DNA of 20,677 nt from a virus: positions 1-20,677 of the IMG/VR virus record IMGVR_UViG_3300017706_001348. One strand, 5' to 3'. The position numbers were made by a program, and so were the translations under genes. The first letter of the stretch is position 1. Each line of letters begins with the position of its first letter. Shown in pieces: positions 1-8,418 of this stretch. The notes under the pieces are model-generated. The model saw nothing but the letters and a program-made list of their open reading frames with translations. It made no database searches and was not told the origin of the DNA.

Positions 1-539
1 AATCCGGTTTTAGCTTTTTTTGCACCCTCTTTCATCCCCTCAAAATCTAAATCTAAAGCTGATTTGATTACAGAGCCAACCGCTTTAAATGTGTCAATCA
101 ACCCCTCTATTCTATTTACTATATTAGTCTTGATTGCATCCCACAAACCTATTACCGCCTCTTTAGGGTTAGAGAACGCACCAAATATTTTTTCACCTAA
201 ATCAACAGCCACAGATGCGACCTCATTAAATACAATGCTGATAGAATCGAAGACAATACTTAGGGTGTCAACGACTCTTTGGTTTTTCATCATTATTTCT
301 TTAAGGAAATTAAATGCTTCTATTAGCAAACCAATACCGGCACTTTTCATAGCAAGTGCCATACCCTTGAAACCTTTTGTAATACCTTTAATACCGGTTT
401 CAGCCACCTTACTTGATTGCTTTATTGCTTTGAGGTTTTCATTTATATCTTTAGTCCCCTCATTTATTTCACTGATTTCTTCTAACGCTTTATCCATCTT
501 AGCGTTAATCTCCATCTCAAATATTAATTTGTCTGCCAT
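1..539 (-). CDS. Tape measure protein, N-terminal part (cut by the left window edge)
   Basis: The reading frame opens with ATG at 539 (MADKLIFEMEINAKMDKALE) and stays open for 179 codons to the left edge, so the C-terminus is missing. Residues 1-50 are charged and heptad-like (coiled coil). Next comes a small-residue and hydrophobic stretch (KGFKGMALAMKSAGIGLLIEAF, split here as KGFKGMALAMKSAG then IGLLIEAF) and then amphipathic helices rich in Lys, Ala and Gly. This layout is typical of the start of siphovirus tape measure proteins, which set tail length and line the tail tube before DNA ejection. The start overlaps the end of the 82-residue gene by 16 nt. A long opposite-strand frame over the same bases is a shadow. 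The family call rests on composition, motif pattern and tail-gene context, not on a search. Confidence 0.8.
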   Translation of the reverse strand, partial: MADKLIFEMEINAKMDKALEEISEINEGTKDINENLKAIKQSSKVAETGIKGITKGFKGMALAMKSAGIGLLIEAFNFLKEIMMKNQRVVDTLSIVFDSISIVFNEVASVAVDLGEKIFGAFSNPKEAVIGLWDAIKTNIVNRIEGLIDTFKAVGSVIKSALDLDFEGMKEGAKKAKTG

Positions 540-772
540 AGCTTTCCTCTATTTATCCATTCACATTTTTTAGACTCATATCTTCGTTTTAAGCGACTAT
601 AATAATCTTCTATCTTGTTAGGGGTGTATAAGTGTTTATACTCCGGTAAAACCTCAATTAAAATCGGTATAACGGAAACACAATCTTCTAAATGATTGCT
701 TAATGTATCTAATTTAAAAATTACATCCACGTTTACACCTTTGGCTTTTTTATTCGTTATACGATATTCCAT
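524..772 (-). CDS. Small hypothetical tail-region protein, 82 aa
   Basis: An 82-residue protein starting MEYRITNKKAKGVNVDVIF. Its first 16 nt overlap the end of the 1399-residue tail protein and its last 16 nt overlap the start of the tape measure gene, so translation is probably coupled on both sides. The N-terminal half is mixed beta-like and hydrophobic, and the C-terminal half is basic and helical (YYSRLKRRYESKKCEW). I recognise no family. Its position directly before the tape measure gene is where many siphoviruses place tail assembly chaperones, but this phage has a better chaperone candidate around 8.2-8.9 kb. A small tail-assembly role is inferred from position only. Confidence 0.65.
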   Translation of the reverse strand: MEYRITNKKAKGVNVDVIFKLDTLSNHLEDCVSVIPILIEVLPEYKHLYTPNKIEDYYSRLKRRYESKKCEWINRGKLWQTN

Positions 773-3700
773 TTTTGTTTTAAGTATAAAATTACACGAT
801 TTACTTCATCATCTGTTAAGGCTCTTGAATAACAGAATACTTCATATATCTCTCCTTTAAATTCATTCGTATCGGAACCACCACTTGTTGATGCCGCCCC
901 AATTACAAATCTTGAAACTGCTGAATTTAAATCTGCTAATGCGTTGGTGTCAGTACCTCCATTTCCATTTGTTATTTTGGTTGCAGTTCCATCCCTCCGA
1001 CCTACTGCAATACTAACCCTTGTAATAGTCGCACTTGCTATACTACAAGAGTTTTGATTTGTTACAGAACTTTGACTTGAAAAGCAAACCGAATCTAATC
1101 CATCACCACCATTTCCACTTGCGTTAACCCTTAATCCCACCCTACAATCATTTGTGGGTTGTGAATGCCCTACAATTACTTGCCCATTAGTTTCAGATGC
1201 AGTTGCAACAGATTTAAAACAAGCAACAAAAGTATTATTTTGTATTGCTAAAGCTAATAAATCTGTATCAGTACTATAAAGGTTTGCTGATGAACCATCG
1301 AAAAATAAACTTGGTCTATGCCATAAATCAGTTTTATAAATGGGTTTAAATACGCTTGATGGTTGTAGAACACTATTTGTTTCACCACTAATATCTGCCC
1401 ATCCGGAAACTGCTGTACCACTTCGTGTTACGCTTTGTTCATTTGCAGCATCTAACCACAATATGCAATTAGATAATGATGTAGGATTGTTCACCGGTAT
1501 ATTCGGCGTTGATGGTATTGGTGTTGTTTTATAATTAACTTTCAACGTCCAATTCATATCATTCGCATATCTCGCGTGTTTTACCGCAAAAGCTATTCCA
1601 CCCCCACCTTTATTACCTATTGAATAGGGGTTCTTTATCACCGGAATAGCATCAATTTCAAAAGCAGGTAAACCGGCTGATATAACACTACTTACCACGC
1701 TACTTGATAATACAATAGGTTGTGATGATATTGAAAGAATAAACTCAGACTTTATAATTGCTTTATCTACAAAAACGTCCCGTGTTGATGATGATGAAAA
1801 ACCAATCAATTCTGTTTCAACTACCACCGATGTTTTGTATGGAAACCTTATAGCATTTTTATTAGCTAATGAGTTGTTTTTTCCATCTACCAAATCAGCA
1901 ATTCCGTATTGCCCAACTCTATGGTCTTTTGTATTTGCCGGTGTTGTAAATTCTATAATGAACTCACCTTGTTGATTACTTCCTTGAGATACACTTGCTT
2001 TTTGTTGCGACATAACCCTATCACCGGTTATCATTACTTTTGCATAATCGCCTTGACAAATCACATCTCTTAACGTGGTTTCAAAAGTAATATTTTCACC
2101 ATACCTTTCTTCATTTGTTTCAAAGGTTTCAAGGTTGTTTTCATTACCTATAACCAACGACCTTTGAACACCACTTCTCACCCTATTTTTATCACCCTCA
2201 ATTTTGATTTGCCTTCCACCGGTATCACCTACACTTCCACCCTCACCAAGTATTAAATTTCTATTTCCTTTGATTTCAATATCTTTTAGCTTTCCATCTA
2301 TCTTATTGCCATTTCCTTTTATCTTAATTTTATCATCCTTAATAATATGGTCTTGGTGAATAAGGTGGTCGTGATGGAATTGGTGAATAATATCAATAAT
2401 TACATCATCTTGGTCATCAAAATCATCGTGAGGGTTACCGGTAACATTTCCATCATCATCAATATCATCTTGTGTAATCACATCAGTATCTTCATCCGGC
2501 GGGTCTGTCGGGTCGCCATTCGGTAATGAGTTGTAACATTTACCACTACCTCCGGGTGGGTACCAATACAAATCAAAACCGGTACAGCAATCTTGACCAA
2601 TAGTTGCCGGTGCGCCGGTTGTTAAGGTAACAAAACTTGCTTCACCGGTGTTTGAGTCAAAGCCGGTTAAATCAAAATCACACTCAATCACTTCCCCCTC
2701 CGGGTCTTCATCAACTATAACACTATCACCGATAACAACAATCGGTACGCTAATTGAATCAAACGTGGCTAACAACTCAACTTTACATAATCCGGTGCTT
2801 GACACCGGGTAGCCTTTTATTGAATTGACTTTATAGTTTTGAGAATTTACTGTGATAATATTTTTAAAACTGAAATCAGATATATCTTTTGGTGTCAACC
2901 TCATATGGCAACTCAACATCCGGCTATTTACGTTGAAATTATCTAATAAATAGTTTCTCCAATATTTAACTGCTAACCCTTTAAAAGCTAAAGCATCCCA
3001 ATCTTGAGGTGCTATTGTTACACCCGGATGCCAATTAATTGAATACACATTTTGTGCCGCTGTTTCATCAAAACCTTTTTCAGAATATTCACTGAAAAAT
3101 GGCACAACATTTTTTCCGTTGACATCGCCTTGAAACATAAAATATCTATTGTTTGGCAACGTATGTGTTCCGTGGTAAAATGATAAACACATTCCACCGG
3201 CATTTTTAAATGTGTTTTCAACTACGCTAAATCTTGGGCAAGAGTAAAAACCTAAATTATCACTCATTCCATTTAGTGGGTAATTGATAGTTGGACTGAA
3301 TATAGTTTGAAATATTGTATCATTTTCGGCAAATTGATTTTGAACACCCGGTTGTATGTAGCTACCGTAATTAAATGCGTTGGCTGTTGACGTACTGCTA
3401 TTCATTATTGTATCACTTACATAATTGCCATCAGTGGTGTCGCCGAACACAACTTTTTTACCACAATATTTTGTAGGGGGTATTATTTGAACATCCTTAT
3501 TAAAATCTATTTTATCAGACCAATCAACTGTATCACCTGAATCGACATAATCATTATACGTTTCAATTAATAGGTTTCTTGCATCATTTGGGTTTGGTGA
3601 AATTACTAAATTGAATTTGGTCATAATAGCCCTCACCCAATCCTCAACTTTCAAATCACCAAAGAAATTTGGAATCACAACTTGGTTTCCTAAAATAGCA

Positions 3701-4956
3701 GTGAAATTGTTTGATGTATCAACAGTGATTTTGAAATCAGCTATTGTAATAGTTTGTGCATCTCTTTCGTCACTATTCCACCAACCAAATATTACCTCAT
3801 CACCTATGTTACAAAACATTGATGCCGTGAAATTTGCCGCACCGGAAGTATGTTGAACTCCGGGCTGAGTCCAACCATAATTTGCCGAAAATGGATATGT
3901 GCTAAAATTAGGGTTTCGCCAAGCTTTAAAACCATCAGCACCATTACTCGATGGCGATGGGATTGTTAAATTCGCAGCTAACGTAAAGATAAAATCACCA
4001 CTGCGTTGAGCAGTAAATTTTGAATAGGTAGTTGTTCCCGATGTAACTTGACTCCACGCACCACTTACATCTGTTACTTCGGTTGGTGCTTGTAATAGTT
4101 GATTATATTGCCCACTGTAATAAGTAATTTGTTGATTCGTAGAGTTTGTCGCAATAACCTTATAAAATTGAGGCGGAATATCAACAGAATTTGGTGCTTC
4201 TCTTGACCAATTTAAATCACAATAAATTTTATTAAAAAAAGCCGAATCAAGAAACGTAGAAGTGTAAGTGTAATTACTATATTCTAATATCTTTTGGAAT
4301 ATATGTTTTACCTTAACTTGTGGCCTTAATTTTGTGGGGTTTATAGTTTCACCGGGAAACTGATTGTTGAACGCCCAAGGGGGAGTCCATTGTTTAAAAT
4401 AATTATCATACCCGGTAGCCGCATCATTTGACGCAAACCCTTGCCCATAATCCCAAAGCGACCAAATTAGGTTTCCACTGTCAATACTATTTGTGTACCA
4501 AGAATTGTAAATATTTGAAGTTGTAAAATCGTGTTGTAATTCAATGAAATTTAATTGGCTCATATTTAAGCCTTTTAAACTATCCAAGAAATTTACTTCC
4601 GAACTAAACAAAATACACTCGTATTCATATTGGTTTCCGGCTCTTAAAAACACATTTGTAAGTTGAATGAAACCCCTAAAGACTTCAATAGTGTCTTGTA
4701 ACAAATACGCCTCACGCCTTGCAAAAGGGTTATATGAACCACTACCACCCAAATAAGAACCGACCATAAAATAATGTCCGAAATATTTTTCATTTGCCAC
4801 CGATGACGGCAACCTAAAATTGTAAGTAAAAGAACCTTTCGCTTTTAAATCTTTAATGTCCTTAAAATTAAAATCAGCAGTAACCGGTGAACCCTTTAAA
4901 ATATCTAATGGATATTCGTTTGCGTCTTTATCTAAAGCAATTAATTGTACAGCCAT
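757..4956 (-). CDS. Very large tail/baseplate or receptor-binding protein, 1399 aa, with lectin-like C-terminus
   Basis: A 1399-residue virion protein with at least three parts. Residues about 1-760 resemble the large distal-tail proteins of flavobacterial phages. Their start is MAVQLIALDKDANEYPLDI, followed by a segment (LKAKGSFTYNFRLPSS) of the kind that places folded domains at the tail tip. Residues about 800-875 form a hinge rich in Asp, Pro, Gly and then His (HQFHHDHLIHQDHI), which may bind metal. Residues about 875-915 carry GN-rich hexapeptide-like repeats suggestive of a beta-solenoid. Residues about 1160-1399 look like a LamG/concanavalin-type lectin fold, with LWLDAANEQS, W-x-D-x-SG, and RPSLFFDGSS. 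The start lies 1 nt after the preceding gene's stop (TAAGATGG). A role in host glycan recognition is inferred from the lectin-like domain. Exact domain borders are estimates. Confidence 0.75.
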   Translation of the reverse strand: MAVQLIALDKDANEYPLDILKGSPVTADFNFKDIKDLKAKGSFTYNFRLPSSVANEKYFGHYFMVGSYLGGSGSYNPFARREAYLLQDTIEVFRGFIQLTNVFLRAGNQYEYECILFSSEVNFLDSLKGLNMSQLNFIELQHDFTTSNIYNSWYTNSIDSGNLIWSLWDYGQGFASNDAATGYDNYFKQWTPPWAFNNQFPGETINPTKLRPQVKVKHIFQKILEYSNYTYTSTFLDSAFFNKIYCDLNWSREAPNSVDIPPQFYKVIATNSTNQQITYYSGQYNQLLQAPTEVTDVSGAWSQVTSGTTTYSKFTAQRSGDFIFTLAANLTIPSPSSNGADGFKAWRNPNFSTYPFSANYGWTQPGVQHTSGAANFTASMFCNIGDEVIFGWWNSDERDAQTITIADFKITVDTSNNFTAILGNQVVIPNFFGDLKVEDWVRAIMTKFNLVISPNPNDARNLLIETYNDYVDSGDTVDWSDKIDFNKDVQIIPPTKYCGKKVVFGDTTDGNYVSDTIMNSSTSTANAFNYGSYIQPGVQNQFAENDTIFQTIFSPTINYPLNGMSDNLGFYSCPRFSVVENTFKNAGGMCLSFYHGTHTLPNNRYFMFQGDVNGKNVVPFFSEYSEKGFDETAAQNVYSINWHPGVTIAPQDWDALAFKGLAVKYWRNYLLDNFNVNSRMLSCHMRLTPKDISDFSFKNIITVNSQNYKVNSIKGYPVSSTGLCKVELLATFDSISVPIVVIGDSVIVDEDPEGEVIECDFDLTGFDSNTGEASFVTLTTGAPATIGQDCCTGFDLYWYPPGGSGKCYNSLPNGDPTDPPDEDTDVITQDDIDDDGNVTGNPHDDFDDQDDVIIDIIHQFHHDHLIHQDHIIKDDKIKIKGNGNKIDGKLKDIEIKGNRNLILGEGGSVGDTGGRQIKIEGDKNRVRSGVQRSLVIGNENNLETFETNEERYGENITFETTLRDVICQGDYAKVMITGDRVMSQQKASVSQGSNQQGEFIIEFTTPANTKDHRVGQYGIADLVDGKNNSLANKNAIRFPYKTSVVVETELIGFSSSSTRDVFVDKAIIKSEFILSISSQPIVLSSSVVSSVISAGLPAFEIDAIPVIKNPYSIGNKGGGGIAFAVKHARYANDMNWTLKVNYKTTPIPSTPNIPVNNPTSLSNCILWLDAANEQSVTRSGTAVSGWADISGETNSVLQPSSVFKPIYKTDLWHRPSLFFDGSSANLYSTDTDLLALAIQNNTFVACFKSVATASETNGQVIVGHSQPTNDCRVGLRVNASGNGGDGLDSVCFSSQSSVTNQNSCSIASATITRVSIAVGRRDGTATKITNGNGGTDTNALADLNSAVSRFVIGAASTSGGSDTNEFKGEIYEVFCYSRALTDDEVNRVILYLKQKWNIV

Positions 4957-4957
4957 C

Positions 4958-6373
4958 TTAGAAAATTATATCGTTGTATTTAGGTACCGAGTATTCAAAT
5001 GTTAACGCGTATTCTGTTTGCTCGTGTTTATGCGAAACATCAACCGCCTCTATACTTTTGTTTGTTAAAATAACCGCTAAAGCAGTTCCGTCAGTATTGA
5101 TGTAGTTAATCTTAGGGGCTAAAAACATTTCTTTTATTTTGGAAATTTGAACGCTACTAAGATAACCGGTGTTCACGGTGAATGAAGCATTACTATCAGA
5201 AGCCTTTATAATTCTACTTTCGTGAGCTACACCCGGAATATATGATGATTCTTGATATGCCGTCGGTGTAATGGTTGCATAAGATTTTGAATAATCAAAT
5301 ACTGATGTTTTTATTTCGGTGGTTTTTTTGCTTATTTTATCAACCCTTTTTTTATTAAAGGTAATGTATTCCCAAACCCCAAACGAATTGATGTAGGCAA
5401 ATCTTTGGGCGTCATATTTATCGCACCTATCTACGATATTAAATCTATACACTTTTGATACTTGGGCGTTACTACTTGCCCTTACTAATATCGTGTAATA
5501 AGCCAAAGTTGGGAAATCAGATGGGGTGTTTAAACTCGCATCCAACTTGTTAAGGTTGGCCGGGAAGCATCCAAGTGTTAAAACCATTGAATCATCTGTA
5601 ACACCACTCGCATCGTATTTACCCCCGTGGTCAGCGTCTTGTCCTAATAGTGTTTGACCTAATGATGTACCATCTGCTGAATGATATGTTATTGCAAAAT
5701 CAAAAGGTTCAGCGGTTGCGTTCACGTCAGCGGTTCTATTCAATAATGATATTGTACCAAAATCTGACAAAGCCACGTCAAACTCTTTTGTAGTCGCGTT
5801 ATGGTCTTTCGCATATAATGGTGATATAAATTCTTTTGTATTTCCGGTAAGTTTATATTTATCAAAAGTTTCTGCAAGTAATCCGGTGCTTGTTTGATAA
5901 CCCCCAATTACATAATAATAATCTGTTTCCGGTGAGCCTTGTCTTGATGGAACTGCCGATGCGGTTGCCGCATAAAAGTCCCACAATTTTACTTGTATTC
6001 TTTTTACTGATTCACCACCGGTTGATAGATAAGCATCCCTATCAGTACTGTCGTGTATTATGTGAGGCATTGAGTGAATGTTCTGCTGAAATGTGTTACT
6101 TGTTAAAGTTACATCAGCGTCGGGTACTGTTTTTACTTGCTGAACCGAAATAGGCTCAACAACACTTTGTAAAATCTTTCCAACATTTATTAAACCATAC
6201 CCGTTTGCGTTTGGCCTAAATGTATAGGCATAAGTTTTACTATCGTATATCAACTCTAAATAAAATCTGTATTTAAAGTTTGATGCGATAGCATTTGATG
6301 TACACGTGATAACTCTTTTGCTTCCGCTTTTAACAAAAGAACCCGCGTTGAAATTTGGGTTTTGTATTGCCAT
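4958..6373 (-). CDS. Putative tail structural protein, 471 aa
   Basis: A 471-residue protein with no signal peptide or membrane segment, rich in Ser, Thr, Asn, Tyr and short beta-strand-like patterns, as expected for a virion structural protein. It starts MAIQNPNFNAGSFVKSGSKR and ends in an alternating hydrophobic/polar stretch (YALTFEYSVPKYNDIIF). A cluster of aromatic and basic residues around residues 310-350 (RFAYINSFGVWEYITFNKKR) resembles the middle region of tail-tip proteins that pair with very large partner proteins in Bacteroidota phages. It sits between the gp10-like completion protein and the 1399-residue tail protein, with 1 nt gaps (TAAGATGGC) on both sides. A distal-tail or baseplate role is likely. 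I cannot assign a named family. Confidence 0.65.
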   Translation of the reverse strand: MAIQNPNFNAGSFVKSGSKRVITCTSNAIASNFKYRFYLELIYDSKTYAYTFRPNANGYGLINVGKILQSVVEPISVQQVKTVPDADVTLTSNTFQQNIHSMPHIIHDSTDRDAYLSTGGESVKRIQVKLWDFYAATASAVPSRQGSPETDYYYVIGGYQTSTGLLAETFDKYKLTGNTKEFISPLYAKDHNATTKEFDVALSDFGTISLLNRTADVNATAEPFDFAITYHSADGTSLGQTLLGQDADHGGKYDASGVTDDSMVLTLGCFPANLNKLDASLNTPSDFPTLAYYTILVRASSNAQVSKVYRFNIVDRCDKYDAQRFAYINSFGVWEYITFNKKRVDKISKKTTEIKTSVFDYSKSYATITPTAYQESSYIPGVAHESRIIKASDSNASFTVNTGYLSSVQISKIKEMFLAPKINYINTDGTALAVILTNKSIEAVDVSHKHEQTEYALTFEYSVPKYNDIIF

Positions 6374-6374
6374 C

Positions 6375-6947
6375 TTATTTAATTTCTATTGCTGTTCTTA
6401 TATCTTTTAATATACCATCTTTTAAAGCTATTGCAAATCTTCTTTTTGTTTCGTCAATAGCATCAGCCATAAAACTTCTTGCACCCAAACCTTTCTCCGC
6501 TATGCTTTTACCAATCATATACGATGCACTTCTTATGTTTGAATCTGTCATTGGAATAAATTTCCCATCCTTGTCCCTTAGTTTTATTTTCTTTGTTCTT
6601 ATCCACCCCTCAACAACTCCACCCGGTAAATTCTTACTTTTGTATTTGGCTTTAGTCATCCCGGTGGGATATTTCTTTACAGATGGTTTTGTGCTTAACC
6701 TACCTTGAACCCCTTTTTCCATAAAATAGCCATAATCTGTACTTGACTCAAATTTTATGTTAACAGTATTCTTCCCTTTTATAAGCTTATGATACAAGCT
6801 GTTTCTTAGTTTTCCGGTGTTATCTGTTTGAACCCACTTTCCGTCAACTTTCTTTTTTATCTTTAGGTTTCTTTTGGCACGTTTTATTACTTCCTTACCA
6901 TATAAATCAAGTGCTTTCGCTGTGTTATTTAAGTTGAAATTAGACAT
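6375..6947 (-). CDS. HK97 gp10-like / tail completion protein, 190 aa
   Basis: A 190-residue basic protein. A helical N-terminus carries many Lys residues (YGKEVIKRAKRNLKIKKK). It is followed by DNTGKLRNSLYHKL and by the signature-like stretch SSTDYGYFMEKGVQGR at about residues 68-83. In the HK97 gp10-like family, a turn of the type 'Y-x-x-F-x-E-x-G' before a basic loop is the usual hallmark. The C-terminus (GLGARSFMADAIDETKRRF) matches the 'R-P-F-l-x-p-a' helix of that family. These proteins complete the head-tail or tail-tube end after assembly. The ATG overlaps the stop of the upstream tail-completion/lectin gene as TAATG, and the next gene begins 1 nt after its stop. Confidence 0.7.
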   Translation of the reverse strand: MSNFNLNNTAKALDLYGKEVIKRAKRNLKIKKKVDGKWVQTDNTGKLRNSLYHKLIKGKNTVNIKFESSTDYGYFMEKGVQGRLSTKPSVKKYPTGMTKAKYKSKNLPGGVVEGWIRTKKIKLRDKDGKFIPMTDSNIRSASYMIGKSIAEKGLGARSFMADAIDETKRRFAIALKDGILKDIRTAIEIK

Positions 6948-8197
6948 TATCTATATTTTAACCAATCAACCACATTAATAAATTCATCAATATGGTCTGC
7001 CATTCCTTGAATTTTATGTGCAACAACTTCTTGTAAATCGTATAGGCAAGTATCTGTATTTCCATCTCCACCATTACCTATGAGAAATATTTTTAATTCC
7101 GCAGTTGCTATTGTTTGAGTAAGTAAAACTCTACCATCTAAAATTAATTTAACTACACTACTAACATCATCACCACCCACTTGTAAGCCAAAGGTTAAAG
7201 ATTCCTCTCTTATATATTCACCACTACCATCGGTAATATCTTCACCAATTGATATAGATGATTCATCCGCATTTGATAAACATATTCTATTTCTTATTGC
7301 AGTTGTGCTACTTGTTGGGCTTCCGATAAATACTTTTATTCCCTCTGTTGTATCTAAATTAAAAATTGAAAATAAAGCAGTATTTTTTGCATCTTGTGAT
7401 TTGATGTTTTTAACCTTTACTGCAAAATGATAATACCTTTCTGTTGTTGTGTTTATTGACGCAAGTAAATAATATTGCCCACCTACTCCACTAAATCTAA
7501 ACGCTTGATTTTCTTCATTGTATTGTATGCCGGTTGTTTGGGCTGAATGGTTTGATGTTAGGTTTAAAGCCGATAACCAATTACTATGCTTTATATCACC
7601 AATCGTATGTATCTTAGTGCCTACATAGGTTAGGTTACTTTGAACCCAATCGTTTGCACTCCACCAATAAAAACTATCAAATATATCAGTTTCAAATGGT
7701 TTAATCCATTTACGCCCTTCCCATTGTTCTATTAGGTTGGTGGATAATGGATATGGAATAGTACATCTTGTGGCCTCGTTAACACCGGTTACTGACATTG
7801 ATGTACTCCACCCGTACACGCTGTTTTTAAAATCTTCTTGTATTGGTGTACAAGATAATTCTTCGCTACCGCTTAATAAAATAAGTTTCGGGACTACTAA
7901 CCGGCCATCAAAAAATTCTGCCCGTAAATCTTGTAGAATCATAAGTGTTTCTGACAAGGCTGTAATCCTTTGTTTATCATCTTGGTTATTCGCACCGGTT
8001 AATACATACACATCCATATTGTAAATGATTGTTTGGTGTTGTATATCTGTTCCGGTAATATCCAAATGAAGTAGCGGGTATTGGTTTATTTTATCTAAAT
8101 CAATTTTATCCGCCGTACCCTCTGAAAAAGAATTTATTTGCAAGTGTTTATCTGCAAATTCTTTGAAGTAACTAATAATTCCGTTGTATGTAATCAT
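6947..8197 (-). CDS. Tail terminator-like protein fused to a LamG/lectin-like domain, 416 aa
   Basis: Two parts are visible. Residues 1-145 have the pattern of small phage tail-terminator/completion proteins: an N-terminal helix (YFKEFADKHLQ), YPLLHLDITGT, a strand YNMDVYVLTG, a helix DKQRITALSETLMILQDL, and a closing strand SVYGWSTSMSVTG. Residues about 175-410 look like a concanavalin/LamG beta-sandwich (FDSFYWWSANDW, FRFSGVGGQYYLLASI, YYHFAVKVKNI, LILDGRVLLTQ, LYDLQEVVAH). Tail terminators cap the tail at the neck, so this would display a carbohydrate-binding domain there. The start overlaps the stop of the frameshifted chaperone extension (ATGA). The protein is nearly three times the usual length of a terminator, and the extra length is the lectin-like part. 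The fold assignments are pattern-based. Confidence 0.65.
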   Translation of the reverse strand: MITYNGIISYFKEFADKHLQINSFSEGTADKIDLDKINQYPLLHLDITGTDIQHQTIIYNMDVYVLTGANNQDDKQRITALSETLMILQDLRAEFFDGRLVVPKLILLSGSEELSCTPIQEDFKNSVYGWSTSMSVTGVNEATRCTIPYPLSTNLIEQWEGRKWIKPFETDIFDSFYWWSANDWVQSNLTYVGTKIHTIGDIKHSNWLSALNLTSNHSAQTTGIQYNEENQAFRFSGVGGQYYLLASINTTTERYYHFAVKVKNIKSQDAKNTALFSIFNLDTTEGIKVFIGSPTSSTTAIRNRICLSNADESSISIGEDITDGSGEYIREESLTFGLQVGGDDVSSVVKLILDGRVLLTQTIATAELKIFLIGNGGDGNTDTCLYDLQEVVAHKIQGMADHIDEFINVVDWLKYR

Positions 8198-8418
8198 TTC
8201 TTTTTTCTATTTTCTCTCGCCACCTCTTTCATCATTTGTAGCTTAATAAAACACAAACGAAAAGGTAATTCAGTAACTTGTTGAAACCTTAAAATATCTT
8301 CACTCGCTAAAGAATCTATAATTGAGAACCACCCGTACTGACCTCTTGCAGATGGCTCGTTAGATTCTTGTCTAAAAAGTGCTTGGAACTCGTCAAACAC
8401 TTGCTTCCTAAACGATAA
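8194..8418 (-). CDS. Tail assembly chaperone -1 frameshift extension (lambda gpGT-like)
   Basis: This frame has no good start codon of its own (GTG at 8400 is the best) but is open upstream through the T9 run at 8417-8425. A -1 slip there joins residues 1-169 of the chaperone to 74 residues beginning LSFRKQVFDEFQALFR, giving about 243 aa. The extension contains GQYGWFSIIDSLASEDILRF, a 'G-W-x-S-I-I-D-x-L-A-x-x-D-I' pattern typical of the extended chaperone forms in Bacteroidota phages, where the extension recruits tail-tube protein. It ends in a basic tail (ARENRKKK) and its TGA overlaps the next start as ATGA. The -1 shift and the domain order follow the lambda G/GT scheme. A single-base error in the T run would also join the frames. 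Confidence 0.65.
   Translation of the reverse strand, partial: LSFRKQVFDEFQALFRQESNEPSARGQYGWFSIIDSLASEDILRFQQVTELPFRLCFIKLQMMKEVARENRKKK

Noticed and set aside
64-573. Plus-strand open frame of 169 codons over the left edge
   Set aside because: It is antisense to the tape measure gene, has no leader or partner genes on the plus strand, and reads as low-complexity Ser/Ile/Leu.
2281-2480. Simple DNA repeat (ATC/GTG-rich) as a possible origin or satellite
   Set aside because: The repetition follows from Asp and His codons in the hinge of the tail protein and is in frame throughout.
3018-3221. Minus-strand 67-codon frame inside the 1399-aa gene
   Set aside because: Out-of-frame shadow within a large, clearly coding gene.
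6355-6708. Plus-strand open frame of 117 codons
   Set aside because: Exact shadow of the gp10-like gene; hydrophobic composition comes from antisense Lys codons.
8194-8400. Independent 68-aa gene starting at GTG 8400
   Set aside because: GTG lies in mid-sequence of a frame open further upstream to the T9 run; better explained as frameshift extension of the chaperone.
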